From the NCBI RefSeq assembly GCF_002776695.1, contig NZ_LFJC01000003.1:5771835-5835834 (forward strand): a stretch of DNA of 64,000 nucleotides, given 5' to 3'. A program made the translations under genes and the position numbers. Positions 43,296 to 51,650 of the stretch are shown here, one piece after another; position 1 is the stretch's first letter, and each line of letters begins with the position of its first letter. This DNA comes from Bradyrhizobium nitroreducens (GTDB lineage Bacteria; Pseudomonadota; Alphaproteobacteria; Rhizobiales; Xanthobacteraceae). The notes beneath the pieces are model-generated. The model made no database searches. It was not told the DNA's origin and saw only the letters and a list, made by a program, of their open reading frames with translations.

Positions 43296-43505
43296 ATGAG
43301 CACGACGACCGGCAAAGTCCGCCCCGGGTCGAACGAAACATCGACCGCGCCCGCCCGCTACGAGGACGATCTCTATGGCTGGGTCGATGCTCAGATCGCA
43401 TTGCTGAAGGCGGGCCGGCTGACCGAACGACGCGCGTCATCGAATTTGACGATCTCCGGTCGCCGGAAGAATAACATGTTGCTGGAGCTTCGGCCGATCC
43501 CATGA
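43296..43505 (+). pseudogene. truncated DUF29-like gene remnant
   Basis: A 69-codon frame starting MSTTTGKVRPGSNETSTAPA. The segment ARYEDDLYGWVDAQIALLKA-GRLTE matches the N-terminus of DUF29 proteins, which normally run to about 140 residues or more. After GRLTE the family pattern is lost and the frame ends after about 25 unrelated residues (SGRRKNNMLLELRPIP). In the next frame the junction reads VIEFDDLRSPEE and stops, which looks like the C-terminus of another protein. A deletion joining two genes is likely. The frame overlaps the cobT ATG by four bases. Confidence 0.6.
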
Positions 43506-45403
43506 CCACCTCCAACTCCAAATTCCGCAGCTCCAAGGAAGCGCCGACCGAGCCGTTCAAGCGCTCGGTGGCCTCCTGCCTGAAGGCGATCGCGAAATCG
43601 CCCGAGCTCGACGTCTCCTTCGCGGCCGAGCGTCCGGGCCTCGCGCCCGGCAAAGCCCGTTTGCCCGAACCCGCGCGAAAAATGACCAAGCGCGACGCCG
43701 CGATCGTGCGCGGCCATGCCGATTCCATCGCGCTCAAGATCGCCTGTCACGATGCAAAACTGCATCGCAAGCTGATGCCGGGCAATCCGCAGGCGCGCGG
43801 CGTGTTCGAGGCGGTGGAGCAGGCCCGCGTCGAGGCGATCGGCGCGCGCCGCATGGCGGGCGTTGCGAAAAACCTCACGGCGATGCTCGACGACCATTTC
43901 CATCGCGGCAAGTTCGACGAGATCACCGATCGCGCCGACGCGCCGCTCGCGGACGCGCTGGCGATGCTGGTGCGCGAGCGCCTGACGGGTCTTGCGCCGC
44001 CGACCGCCGCCAAGAAGATGGTGGATCTCTGGCGCCCCATCCTCGAGGACAAGATCGGCAAGCGGCTCGACCGGCTCGATACTCTCGTCGAGGACCAGAC
44101 CAGGTTCGGCGATGCCGTGCACGACCTCCTGACGGCGCTGGAGCTCGGCGACGAGCGCAACGCCGACAGCGAGGACAATGACGACAACGACGAGAACCAG
44201 GACGGCGACAACGACCAGTCCGGTGCGGAAGGGTCGCCCGATTCCGATGCCGCCCAGGAGATGAGCGCCGACCAGGCGCAGGCGTCGAGCGAGGAGATGA
44301 GCGAGAGCGCGATGGAAAGCGCGCAGGCCTCGACCTCCGACACCTTCGACGACGGCGAGCTCGGCGACGACGAGACGCCGGGCGAGGCAACGCGTCCGAA
44401 CCAGCACGGCAAGAACGAGCCGCGCGGGCCGGAATACCACGCCTTCGCGCCCAAGTTCGACGAGGTCATCGCGGCCGAAGACCTCTGCGACCATGACGAG
44501 CTGGAGCGCCTGCGCGCCTATCTCGACAAGCAGCTCGCGCATCTGCAGGGCATCGTCGCCCGTCTCGCCAACCGGCTGCAGCGCAAGCTGATGGCGCAGC
44601 AGAACCGCGCCTGGGAGTTCGATCTCGAAGAGGGCATCCTCGACCCCGCGCGGCTGTCGCGCGTCGTCACCGATCCCTATCACCCGCTGTCCTTCATGCA
44701 CGAGAAGGAGGCGACGTTCCGCGACACCGTGGTGACGCTGCTGCTCGACAATTCCGGCTCGATGCGCGGACGCCCCATTACGGTCGCCGCGACCTGCGCC
44801 GACATCCTCGCGCGCACGCTGGAGCGTTGCGGCGTCAAGGTCGAGATTCTGGGCTTCACCACGCGCGCCTGGAAGGGCGGGCAATCGCGCGAGGCGTGGC
44901 TTGCCGCCGGCAAGCCGGCCAATCCCGGCCGCCTCAACGATCTCCGCCACATCATCTACAAATCCGCCGACGCCCCCTGGCGCCGTGCGCGGAAGAATCT
45001 CGGCCTGATGATGCGCGAGGGGCTCTTGAAGGAGAACATCGACGGCGAGGCGCTGGACTGGGCGCACAAGCGCCTGCTCGGCCGGCCCGAGCAGCGCAAG
45101 ATCCTGATGATGATCTCGGACGGCGCGCCGGTCGACGATTCCACGCTGTCGGTCAATCCCGGCAATTATCTCGAGCGGCACCTGCGCCACATCATCGAGG
45201 AGATCGAGACCCGCTCGCCGGTCGAGCTGATCGCGATCGGCATCGGCCATGACGTCACGCGCTACTATCGCCGCGCCGTGACGATCGTGGATGCGGAAGA
45301 GCTCGGCGGCGCCATCACCGAGAAGCTCGCCGAGCTGTTCAGCGAGACCAACACCGCGCCCACCCAGCCGGCCGGTCGCCCGCGACGCAAATTGCATTCG
45401 TGA
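43502..45403 (+). CDS. cobT: cobaltochelatase subunit CobT
   Basis: A 633-residue CobT, partner of the CobS AAA+ ring in cobalt insertion. The N-terminal CobT domain (about 10-215) is followed by a strongly acidic, disordered linker (about 217-310, Asp/Glu/Asn/Ser-rich). A von Willebrand A domain with the MIDAS motif DNSGSMRG (about residue 417) occupies the C-terminal third. The metal site and acidic linker are as expected for the BchD/CobT type. The ATG overlaps the end of the upstream DUF29 remnant. The next gene starts at a GTG overlapping its TGA. cobN is not in this window. Confidence 0.96.
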   Translation: MTTSNSKFRSSKEAPTEPFKRSVASCLKAIAKSPELDVSFAAERPGLAPGKARLPEPARKMTKRDAAIVRGHADSIALKIACHDAKLHRKLMPGNPQARGVFEAVEQARVEAIGARRMAGVAKNLTAMLDDHFHRGKFDEITDRADAPLADALAMLVRERLTGLAPPTAAKKMVDLWRPILEDKIGKRLDRLDTLVEDQTRFGDAVHDLLTALELGDERNADSEDNDDNDENQDGDNDQSGAEGSPDSDAAQEMSADQAQASSEEMSESAMESAQASTSDTFDDGELGDDETPGEATRPNQHGKNEPRGPEYHAFAPKFDEVIAAEDLCDHDELERLRAYLDKQLAHLQGIVARLANRLQRKLMAQQNRAWEFDLEEGILDPARLSRVVTDPYHPLSFMHEKEATFRDTVVTLLLDNSGSMRGRPITVAATCADILARTLERCGVKVEILGFTTRAWKGGQSREAWLAAGKPANPGRLNDLRHIIYKSADAPWRRARKNLGLMMREGLLKENIDGEALDWAHKRLLGRPEQRKILMMISDGAPVDDSTLSVNPGNYLERHLRHIIEEIETRSPVELIAIGIGHDVTRYYRRAVTIVDAEELGGAITEKLAELFSETNTAPTQPAGRPRRKLHS

Positions 45404-46494
45404 GCACGCACTCATCCCGCCGCAGCTTTCTCAAATACGCTGCGGCGGGAGTCTCCACTCTTGCAGCCTCCCGCACCGTTCTGGCGCAGGGCGCGGCCGA
45501 GCCGCCGCGGCGCGCGCTTGCGATCGAGAACGCTGTCAGCGAGCCCGTCGGCGTCGAGGTCAACGCGCGCCCCATTCCGAATTTCGAGCCGCGCGACCGC
45601 ACGCGCACGCGCTTCGGCTCGCTGGAGTACCGCAGCGGCCTGGTGCTGACCTCGCGCTATCGCGGCTTCGGTGGCCTGTCCGGCATCCGGCTCGATGCCA
45701 AGGGCGAGCGCTTCCTCGCGGTCTCCGACCAGGGCGGCTGGTTCACCGGGACCATCCGCTATTCCGGTGGCAGGATGGTTGGCCTCGACGACGTCGAGGC
45801 CGCGCCGCTGCTCGGGGCCGAGGGCCGGCCGATCACCGAGAAGCCGCTGTGGTGGGATTCGGAATCGATCGCGCGGGACGGCAGCCTCGTCTATGTCGGG
45901 CTCGAGCGGGTCAACCAGATCCTGCGCTATGATTTCTCAAAAGGTGGCACGCGCGCGCGCGGCGAGGTGGTGCCGGTGCCGGCGGGCGTGCGCAAGCTGC
46001 CGTCCAACAAGGGACTGGAGGCGCTGGTCGTCGTGCCCCAAGAAAAGTACAAAGGCAAGGACCAGAACATGCCGCTGGCGGGCACGCTGATCGCCTTCTC
46101 CGAGCGGGGGCTCGACCATGACGGCAACCTCACAGCCTTCCTGATCGGCGGCGCCTCGCCCGGCCAGTTCAGCGTGCGCCGCACCGAGAAATACGACATC
46201 AGCGACGCCGTGCTCTTGCCCTCCGGCGAGCTCCTGATCCTCGAGCGCAAATTCTCCTGGTTCACCGGCGTCAACATCCGCATCCGCTCGATCCCCCTGA
46301 AGTCCATCGCACCGGGCGCGCTGGTCGACGGCCCCGCTTTGTTCGCCGCCGATCTCGGCCACGAGATCGACAACATGGAAGGCATCGACGCCCATGTCAC
46401 GGCCGAGGGCGAGACCGTGCTGACGCTGATCTCCGACGACAATTTCTCGATGCTCCAGCGCACCCTGCTGCTGCAATTCACGCTGGCGGAGTAG
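45400..46494 (+). CDS. Tat-exported esterase-like phytase-family protein
   Basis: A 364-residue protein starting with GTG that overlaps the cobT stop. A twin-arginine signal is visible: SRRSFLKYAAAGV followed by a hydrophobic stretch and an AQG cleavage region. The mature part shows beta-propeller-like repeats typical of 'esterase-like activity of phytase' proteins: FGGLSGIRLDAKGERFLAVS, WWDSESIARDGSLVYVGLER, KGLEALVV, LLPSGELLILERKFSW and DNMEGIDAH. Substrate and true activity are unknown. It is coupled to cobT but has no obvious link to cobalamin. Confidence 0.87.
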   Translation: MSTHSSRRSFLKYAAAGVSTLAASRTVLAQGAAEPPRRALAIENAVSEPVGVEVNARPIPNFEPRDRTRTRFGSLEYRSGLVLTSRYRGFGGLSGIRLDAKGERFLAVSDQGGWFTGTIRYSGGRMVGLDDVEAAPLLGAEGRPITEKPLWWDSESIARDGSLVYVGLERVNQILRYDFSKGGTRARGEVVPVPAGVRKLPSNKGLEALVVVPQEKYKGKDQNMPLAGTLIAFSERGLDHDGNLTAFLIGGASPGQFSVRRTEKYDISDAVLLPSGELLILERKFSWFTGVNIRIRSIPLKSIAPGALVDGPALFAADLGHEIDNMEGIDAHVTAEGETVLTLISDDNFSMLQRTLLLQFTLAE

Positions 46495-46520
46495 GCGCGG
46501 CTGTCGCGTCATCCTCCGCT

Positions 46521-46560
46521 GTCATCCCGGGCTCGCGACTTCGTCGCGCCCCGGGATGAC
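46521..46560. repeat. hairpin-forming REP-like repeat
   Basis: Inverted repeat GTCATCCCGGGCTCGCGAC (46521-46539) and GTCGCGCCCCGGGATGAC (46543-46560) with a three-base loop. It lies 26 bases after the stop of the esterase-like gene, so it may act as a 3' end stabiliser or terminator. Confidence 0.65.
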
Positions 46561-46702
46561 GGTGGCGAGAGAGCTCGATCAGCCAAGCCATTTTCCGCAA
46601 ATGCACGCCCTGGCGACCCGCCATCCGCTCGTGCCGCTGGCAATCCGCCGCTCGTCCACTAAACTCTCTGCACAATCCTCCATCCCACTGGAACTCCCCC
46701 GC

Positions 46703-47815
46703 ATGAGCGCCCTGTTTTCCCCGATCAAGCTGCGCGGCCTGACCTTGAAGAACCGCGTCGTGGTGTCGCCGATGTGCCAATATTCGGCCGACGACGGCGT
46801 CGCCACCGACTGGCACTTCACCCACATCAACAATCTCAGCCTGTCGGGTGCGGCGATGTTCTGCATCGAGGCGACCCATGTCGAGGCGATCGGCCGCATC
46901 ACGCCGGGTTGCCTCGGGCTCTACAGCGATGCGGCCGAAGCCGCGCTGAAGCAGATCCTCACCTCGGTGCGCAAGCATTCCTCCACGGCCATCGCGATGC
47001 AGCTCGCCCATGCCGGCCGCAAGGCTTCCAGCGCGCGGCCCTGGGACGGCGGCCAGCTGATTCCGGTCGAGCAGGGCGGCTGGCAGACCGTGGCGCCGTC
47101 GGCGCTGCCGCACAAGGAGAGGGAGGCTGCCCCGACCGCGCTCGATGCCGCCGGCCTCGAGCGCATCCGCGAGGCCTTCGTCGATGCGGCCCGCCGCGCG
47201 GAGCGCATCGGCATCGACGCCATCGAGCTGCACGGCGCGCACGGCTATCTCCTGCATCAGTTCCTGTCGCCGATCTCCAACAGGCGCACCGACGAATATG
47301 GCGGCTCGCTCGAGAACCGCATGCGCTTTCCGCTCGAAATCTACGATGCGGTGCGCGCGGTGTTCCCGCACGACAAGCCCGTGGGCATGCGGGTGTCGTC
47401 GACCGACTGGGTCGAGGGCGGCTGGGATCTGGCGCAGACGATCGAGTTCGCCAAGGCGCTGAAGGCGCGCGGCGTCGACTGGATCGACGCCTCCTCCGGC
47501 GGCGTATCGCCGTTGCAGAAGATCCCGCTCGGTCCCGGCTATCAGGTGCAGTTTGCGGAGGCGATCAAGCGCGAGACGCGATTGCCCACCATCGGCGTCG
47601 GCCTGATCACGGAGGCCAGGCAGGCGGAAGAGATCGTCAGCAGTGGCAAGGCCGACATGGTCGCGCTCGCCCGCGGCATGCTCTACGACCCGCGCTGGGC
47701 CTGGCACGCCGCCGCCGAGCTCGGCGGCGAGGTCGAAGCGCCGCCGCAATATTGGCGCTCGCAGCCCTCCGCGCAAAAGGCGCTGTTCGGCAAGACGACG
47801 TTTGGGGCGCGGTAG
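46703..47815 (+). CDS. NADH:flavin oxidoreductase, Old Yellow Enzyme family
   Basis: A 370-residue FMN-dependent ene-reductase of the YqjM/xenobiotic reductase type. Motifs visible are KNRVVVSPMCQYSADDG (with the YqjM-type Cys), QLAHAGRKAS, ELHGAHGYLLHQFLSPISN, RTDEYGGSLENRMRFPLEI and the C-terminal phosphate-binding ADMVALARGMLYDPRW. It reduces activated alkenes with NAD(P)H in the cytoplasm. The ATG at 46703 gives the canonical start; the frame is open upstream to 46556 without content. Confidence 0.94.
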   Translation: MSALFSPIKLRGLTLKNRVVVSPMCQYSADDGVATDWHFTHINNLSLSGAAMFCIEATHVEAIGRITPGCLGLYSDAAEAALKQILTSVRKHSSTAIAMQLAHAGRKASSARPWDGGQLIPVEQGGWQTVAPSALPHKEREAAPTALDAAGLERIREAFVDAARRAERIGIDAIELHGAHGYLLHQFLSPISNRRTDEYGGSLENRMRFPLEIYDAVRAVFPHDKPVGMRVSSTDWVEGGWDLAQTIEFAKALKARGVDWIDASSGGVSPLQKIPLGPGYQVQFAEAIKRETRLPTIGVGLITEARQAEEIVSSGKADMVALARGMLYDPRWAWHAAAELGGEVEAPPQYWRSQPSAQKALFGKTTFGAR

Positions 47816-47934
47816 GAGAACGACGGCGGAGTGGGTGGCGTGCCTCCACCGCGCTCCTCCGTAAATCCCCTCAGCTTCCACCCCCCGCAAAACTGGCCTA
47901 ACCTTGCGCCAAGTCGAGGCAACGGAGGCCGGCC

Positions 47935-48342
47935 ATGCGTTATCCTGTCCGCAAAGCTGCCCACATCTTCGAGCGCGTGGGCCTGGCGATGGCTGGTGCG
48001 GCCTGCGGGCTGTTCATCGGAGCCCATGTGGGATCGGAGATTCCGCAGCTCACCACGCAGGGCTTTCTGCTGTTGATGATGCTGCTTGGCGCGGTCGGCT
48101 TCTATCTCGGCATCGACACGCCGCAGATGCCGTTCGACGACGCCCACAGCCACATCGACGCCGCCGAATTCCTCTCGGCCGCCGGCACGCTGTTCGCCAC
48201 GCTCACCGCCTTCGTCTCCGTCGCCGTCATCGTGCTGCGGCTCGATCCGCACATGGGCTGGACCTGGCTCGTCTTCATCGGCTGGCTCGCCGGCGTCGCC
48301 ATGCAGATCGTGGCCGGCGCAAAGGCCAGGATGCGGAAGTAG
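47935..48342 (+). CDS. small membrane protein of unknown function
   Basis: A 135-residue protein with four predicted membrane helices (VGLAMAGAACGLFIGAHVG, FLLLMMLLGAVGFYLGID, FLSAAGTLFATLTAFVSVAV, WTWLVFIGWLAGVAMQIVAG) and a conserved-looking loop DTPQMPFDDAHSHID. GGAGG lies a few bases before the ATG. It has no family name that I can assign. It lies upstream of a family 1 repeat. Confidence 0.75.
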   Translation: MRYPVRKAAHIFERVGLAMAGAACGLFIGAHVGSEIPQLTTQGFLLLMMLLGAVGFYLGIDTPQMPFDDAHSHIDAAEFLSAAGTLFATLTAFVSVAVIVLRLDPHMGWTWLVFIGWLAGVAMQIVAGAKARMRK

Positions 48343-48349
48343 GCGGTTT

Positions 48350-48511
48350 TACCCTCCCCTGGAGGGGGAGGGTCGGCTCACATTGAGCGCAGCGAAAATG
48401 TGAGACGGGGTGGGGTGACGGTCTCACCGCGACGAATAGTGCCCGTGTGGAGAGATCACCCCACCCCGCTCGCGCTGCGCGCGATCGACCCTCCCCCTCC
48501 AGGGGAGGGTG
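48350..48511. repeat. palindromic intergenic element, family 1, copy C
   Basis: Same element in the opposite orientation to copies A and B. The variable sub-hairpin comes first, CTCACAT/ATGTGAG (48377-48383 and 48398-48404) around TGAGCGCAGCGAAA. The constant arm is at the right (GGAGAGATCACCCCACCCCG then CTCGCGCTGCGCGCGATCG). Ends are CCCTCCCCTGGAGGGG inverted. It lies four bases beyond the PilZ gene's 3' end. Confidence 0.85.
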
Positions 48512-48515
48512 AGAT

Positions 48516-48767
48516 TCAAAACACCACGCCCACGCGCGTGCCGCGCTTCCAGGCGATGCGGCAGCGCTTCTTGGTGTTGACGTGCAGCAGCTCGAAGCGA
48601 TCGGGGATTTTCACCTGTCCGCCGAGATCGACGCAGGCCCCGCCGGGCGAATAGTCGATCAGCGTGCAGGGAATCACGGGCGCGCGCGGATCGGTGATGA
48701 TCTTGGCTTGGCGCGATACCAGCCCTGCGGGTTTCACGCGGGCATATTTGCGTGGGAATTGCGGCAC
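48516..48767 (-). CDS. PilZ domain protein
   Basis: An 83-residue single PilZ-like domain (VPQFPRKYARVKPAGLVSRQ ... CTLIDYSPGGACVDLGGQVK). The R-x(3)-R-like basic N-terminus and the D-x-S-x-G-G motif (DYSPGGA) match PilZ c-di-GMP-binding signatures, although the basic motif is degenerate. The GTG at 48767 has GGAGGAGAC upstream. The gene is bracketed by two same-orientation copies of the family 1 repeat (48350-48511 and 48900-49077). Confidence 0.8.
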   Translation of the reverse strand: MPQFPRKYARVKPAGLVSRQAKIITDPRAPVIPCTLIDYSPGGACVDLGGQVKIPDRFELLHVNTKKRCRIAWKRGTRVGVVF

Positions 48768-48899
48768 GTCTCCTCCAGCTCCGCAAGGTTTCGCGGTCGA
48801 TGCAGCGATGATGGAAGAGAGAAGATGCGATCCGGCTAAGCCGCGCGGGAGAATTTTAACGAAAAGTGTCGGCGAAGGCGGAAAGCGAAGGTAGTGGGC

Positions 48900-49077
48900 C
48901 ACCCTCCCCTGGAGGGGTCCGGGACGAGCGTAGCTCGCCCGAGGGTCGGCTCGCGTCGCGCAGCGAGGCGAGACGGGGTGGGGTGATCTCTCCACGCAAA
49001 GACTGCTCGTGGGGAGAGATCATCCCACCCCGCTCGCGCTACGCGCGATCGACCCTCCCCCTCCAGGGGAGGGTAAG
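48900..49077. repeat. palindromic intergenic element, family 1, copy D
   Basis: Oriented as copy C. It is longer because of an extra hairpin GGGACGAGCGTAGCTCGCCC-like insert near 48920-48940. The variable sub-hairpin is CTCGC/GCGAG (48950-48954 and 48968-48972) around GTCGCGCAGCGAG. The constant arm at the right ends in GATCGACCCTCCCCCTCCAG. Together with copy C it flanks the PilZ gene as direct repeats. The rest of 48768-49096 holds no gene. Confidence 0.85.
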
Positions 49078-49096
49078 AGAGCGCGAGCGCCCCGCA

Positions 49097-50416
49097 TCAC
49101 CCCGCCACGCTCTCTCCCGTCGCCGCCTCCATCCCCGGCGGCACCGGCATCGGCACCGTCACATAGTCCTTCGGCATGTTCACCGGCCGGTACTTCGGCT
49201 CCACTGCCATCCGCTTCAACACGCTCTCATGCACATGCGCGCCTTCGGGAATGAGGCGCGGCTCGCAATCGGGGATGTAGAAGCCGAGAAACACCTTCCG
49301 CTCCGGCCACTCCCGGTACTTCGCACTCTTCGGGATGAACTCCAGCAGCCGCCAGGCCGCTGTCATCGAATTGTGCAGCACGCCGGTCTTGCCCGTATAG
49401 GCCGGCTCGACATATTTGAACGGCGAGTTCTTGCGCTGGATGCCCCAGGCGAGCTGCTTCACGGTGGCCGGGTTGAAGTTCAGCCCCGCCTTCTCGGCTT
49501 CCGCGATCATCCAGATCAGCGGATATTTGGAGTCGCCGCTTTCGGCTTCCGGATAGCCGCCGCCGACGTCGCTGTGTACGCCGGCGAACCACACCTGCCA
49601 GATGTCCTGCGGCACCTTCTTTTCGTCGGGCACGTAGCGGTTGCTCCAGAACTCCTGCGGCTGCTCGTACTTCTTGAGGCGGAACATGCAGCGCCGCTCG
49701 TCGATCGCCATCGCCTGCCGGAAGATCCGGACGCTCGGGTTGCGCAGCGTGAAGGCGAGCTCCTCCAGGCTCGGCCAAAACAGCCGGTCGGGGCGCGGCA
49801 CGATCACGCTCGCCACCGTGTCCCACACGCCGATGAAGTGGATGGTCGGCCAGCGCGTCGAGGTGATGCGCGCGAACTGCGCGGCGAGGTCGAACTGGTC
49901 CTTCGGCAGCGGCCCCTGCTCGTCGAACGTGACGTCGCTGAGATCCTCGATGTCGTTGCCGCGCCCGGTGCCGGAATATTGCTTGTAGGCGACGAGGCCA
50001 CTGCCTGCGAGGTTCGCCTGCTCCGGCCGGATCAGGCCGATCTTGTGGATCAGCCCCGCCAGCACGCGCACCGTATAGGCGCCGCGCGAGAAGCCGAACA
50101 GATAGATGCGGTCGCCCGGCGCGTAGTGCTCGACCAGGAAGCAATAGGCGCTGAGCACGTTGTCATCGAGCCCGTAGCCGGTGGCGAGCCCCAGCACCAG
50201 GTTGACGTTCGCCTTGAGCCGGTGCCACGTCGTCGGCTCCGTCACCGTGCCGACGCCGGGATCGTAGAACACCATCTGCCGCGGCTGCGTCCGGTCGGTC
50301 TTGCGCAGGCAGCGATAGAGCTTCAGGACGTTGGAGATGTTCTCGCTGATCTCGTTGCCGGTGCCGTCGCAGCAGATGACGAGGTTTTTCGGTTCGGGTC
50401 TCGGTGCGTGCTCCAC
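49097..50416 (-). CDS. DUF2235 alpha/beta hydrolase
   Basis: A 439-residue predicted hydrolase with the DUF2235 signatures NLVICCDGTGNEISENISNV at the N-terminus, a GFSRGAYTVRVLAGLI nucleophile elbow (G-x-S-x-G) and HSDVGGGYPEAESGD with candidate catalytic acid/base residues. The domain is shared with Tle1-type T6SS phospholipase effectors, but no T6SS gene is in the window and no signal peptide is visible. The role is unknown. The GTG at 50416 has GGAGAGG upstream. Two decayed partial copies of this gene lie at 52413-52582 and 53811-54026, same orientation. Confidence 0.88.
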   Translation of the reverse strand: MEHAPRPEPKNLVICCDGTGNEISENISNVLKLYRCLRKTDRTQPRQMVFYDPGVGTVTEPTTWHRLKANVNLVLGLATGYGLDDNVLSAYCFLVEHYAPGDRIYLFGFSRGAYTVRVLAGLIHKIGLIRPEQANLAGSGLVAYKQYSGTGRGNDIEDLSDVTFDEQGPLPKDQFDLAAQFARITSTRWPTIHFIGVWDTVASVIVPRPDRLFWPSLEELAFTLRNPSVRIFRQAMAIDERRCMFRLKKYEQPQEFWSNRYVPDEKKVPQDIWQVWFAGVHSDVGGGYPEAESGDSKYPLIWMIAEAEKAGLNFNPATVKQLAWGIQRKNSPFKYVEPAYTGKTGVLHNSMTAAWRLLEFIPKSAKYREWPERKVFLGFYIPDCEPRLIPEGAHVHESVLKRMAVEPKYRPVNMPKDYVTVPMPVPPGMEAATGESVAG

Positions 50417-50507
50417 AGGTCGGCCTCTCCAGGTGATGCTACCGGAGCGAGTATAGCCGATAAGCGTGGCGGCGAGGAGACGATGGTGCTTGTCCCGGCT
50501 GCGATGC

Positions 50508-50683
50508 GCTCCCTCGCCCCGCTTGCGGGGTCGGGACGAGCTAAGCTCGCCCTGAGAGGGTTGGGTGAGGGGGAGTCTCCGCGAGGGAGGTGAGAGTTGG
50601 ATCCGTGGAGAGTCCCCCTCACCCGGAATTTGCTGCAGCAAATTCCGGCCTCTCCCCGCAAGCGGGGAGAGGCGAAGGAAGCC
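50508..50683. repeat. palindromic intergenic element, family 2, copy 1
   Basis: Imperfect inverted element with CTCGCCCCGCTTGCGGGGTC at one end and CCTCTCCCCGCAAGCGGGGA at the other, plus inner GGTGAGGGGGAGTCTCC / GGAGAGTCCCCCTCACC arms. A GGAATTTGCTGCAGCAAATTCC palindrome (50625-50646) lies inside. It lies between the DUF2235 promoter and the next gene's 3' end. Confidence 0.8.
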
Positions 50684-50684
50684 C

Positions 50685-50819
50685 CTACTTCTTCTTCGCC
50701 GGACCGAAATCCGGTTGCCAGGCCGCGTCCTTGCGGCTCGGCGCGGCGGCGATCACCTTGGCCTTGTCCTTCTTCGGCTTCTTGGTTTCGCGGTTGCCGC
50801 GTTGCTGTCCCTTGGCCAT
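50685..50819 (-). CDS. possible separately translated basic microprotein (44 aa), internal start
   Basis: An in-frame ATG (50817-50819) behind AGGAGA at ideal spacing would give a 44-residue Lys-rich protein ending FGPAKKK. Similar stand-alone small basic proteins are familiar to me from Bradyrhizobium. Listed as an alternative product of the same frame as the 113-residue protein, not as a second locus. Confidence 0.45.
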   Translation of the reverse strand: MAKGQQRGNRETKKPKKDKAKVIAAAPSRKDAAWQPDFGPAKKK

Positions 50820-51026
50820 GTCGCTCTCCTGTGGTTTGAGTTCGCCGAGTTCGTCCGCCTGCAGCACGCGCCCGCACGGCGTGCAGACGCGTACGTCCAT
50901 GTAGCCGTCGCGCAGCAGCTTGTGCGCCAGGCGCAATGCGACAGTGGCGTTGTCGCGTCCGAGATTGGAGCTGCCATATTCCTTTGTGCCGCTGACGAGA
51001 TAGGGCACGCGCGCGGTCCTAGCCAT
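50685..51026 (-). CDS. small hypothetical protein with CxxC motif, possibly two fused small proteins
   Basis: A 113-residue frame. The N-terminal part (MARTARVPYLVSGTKEYGSS ... VRVCTPCGRVLQADELGELK) carries a CTPC motif. The C-terminal part (MAKGQQRGNRETKKPKKDKA...) is very basic and looks like an independent small protein. The second part has its own ATG at 50819 preceded by AGGAGAGCGAC, a strong ribosome-binding site. The upstream start overlaps the stop of a 32-residue membrane microprotein. Function is unknown. Confidence 0.6.
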   Translation of the reverse strand: MARTARVPYLVSGTKEYGSSNLGRDNATVALRLAHKLLRDGYMDVRVCTPCGRVLQADELGELKPQESDMAKGQQRGNRETKKPKKDKAKVIAAAPSRKDAAWQPDFGPAKKK

Positions 51027-51117
51027 TGAAGAGGGCTGCCGCGCATATCAGCAGCAGCAGGAACAATGGAACGATCACCGGCGGCACGATCCATTCGGAA
51101 AGGCGGAACTTCGACAT
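51019..51117 (-). CDS. membrane microprotein (32 aa)
   Basis: A 32-codon frame: basic start MSKFRLSEW, then one hydrophobic helix IVPPVIVPLFLLLLICAAA, ending LFNG. GGGAGCG lies upstream of the ATG at 51117. Its stop overlaps the ATG of the 113-residue protein (ATGGCTAG, 51019-51026), which suggests translational coupling. The length and single membrane span are typical of bacterial membrane microproteins. Confidence 0.6.
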   Translation of the reverse strand: MSKFRLSEWIVPPVIVPLFLLLLICAAALFNG

Positions 51118-51380
51118 GCTCGCTCCCGGAAACTCGCGGCGGGAGCGCAAACCGACCCTCAGTCACCGGTCGAAGCCGTTGCCGAGTTGCGGTGATGCGA
51201 TCGACCCTACGCCTGCCGCGCTCCGATAGCGAGGACTAAAACGCCGTGCGCGCAATCACCGCGCCTGGCGCCGCGGCGCGCGCTGCACCGACAATAACGC
51301 TGGCTATTGCCGCGCAATGCGCGCATGCTCGCGTCCGCCAGCGTCCGGTGGGGCCCCCTCTTTTCGAAAGGCAGGCGCGC

Positions 51381-51650
51381 ATGACCATCCGCTCGCGGCG
51401 CGAATCCGTGACGTTCAAGCATCCATTCCACATCCGCGGCATCGCGCGCGAACTGCCGGCGGGCGCCTATGAGGTCGTCACCGACGAGGAGATGATCGAG
51501 GGCCTGTCGTTCGCCGCCTGGCGCCGCGTCGCGACCATGATCACGGTGCCCGCGGAAGGCGGGCCCGGCGGCACCGCGGAGATGCATGCGATCGGCTCGA
51601 TCGACCTCGCGGACGCTCAACGCATCGACGCGAGCGCCGCCAATGACTGA
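51381..51650 (+). CDS. hypothetical protein (89 aa)
   Basis: A compact protein MTIRSRRESVTFKHPFHIRG ... AGAYEVVTDEEMIEGLSFAA. It appears to be beta-rich in the first half (ARELPAGAYEVVTDEE). AAAGGCAGG precedes the ATG. The next gene's ATG overlaps its 3' end by eight bases, so the two are an operon. No family recognised. Confidence 0.7.
   Translation: MTIRSRRESVTFKHPFHIRGIARELPAGAYEVVTDEEMIEGLSFAAWRRVATMITVPAEGGPGGTAEMHAIGSIDLADAQRIDASAAND

Noticed and set aside
49097..50416. DUF2235 protein as a type VI secretion effector
   Set aside because: The domain is shared with Tle1 effectors, but no VgrG, PAAR, Hcp, immunity gene or secretion motif is nearby.
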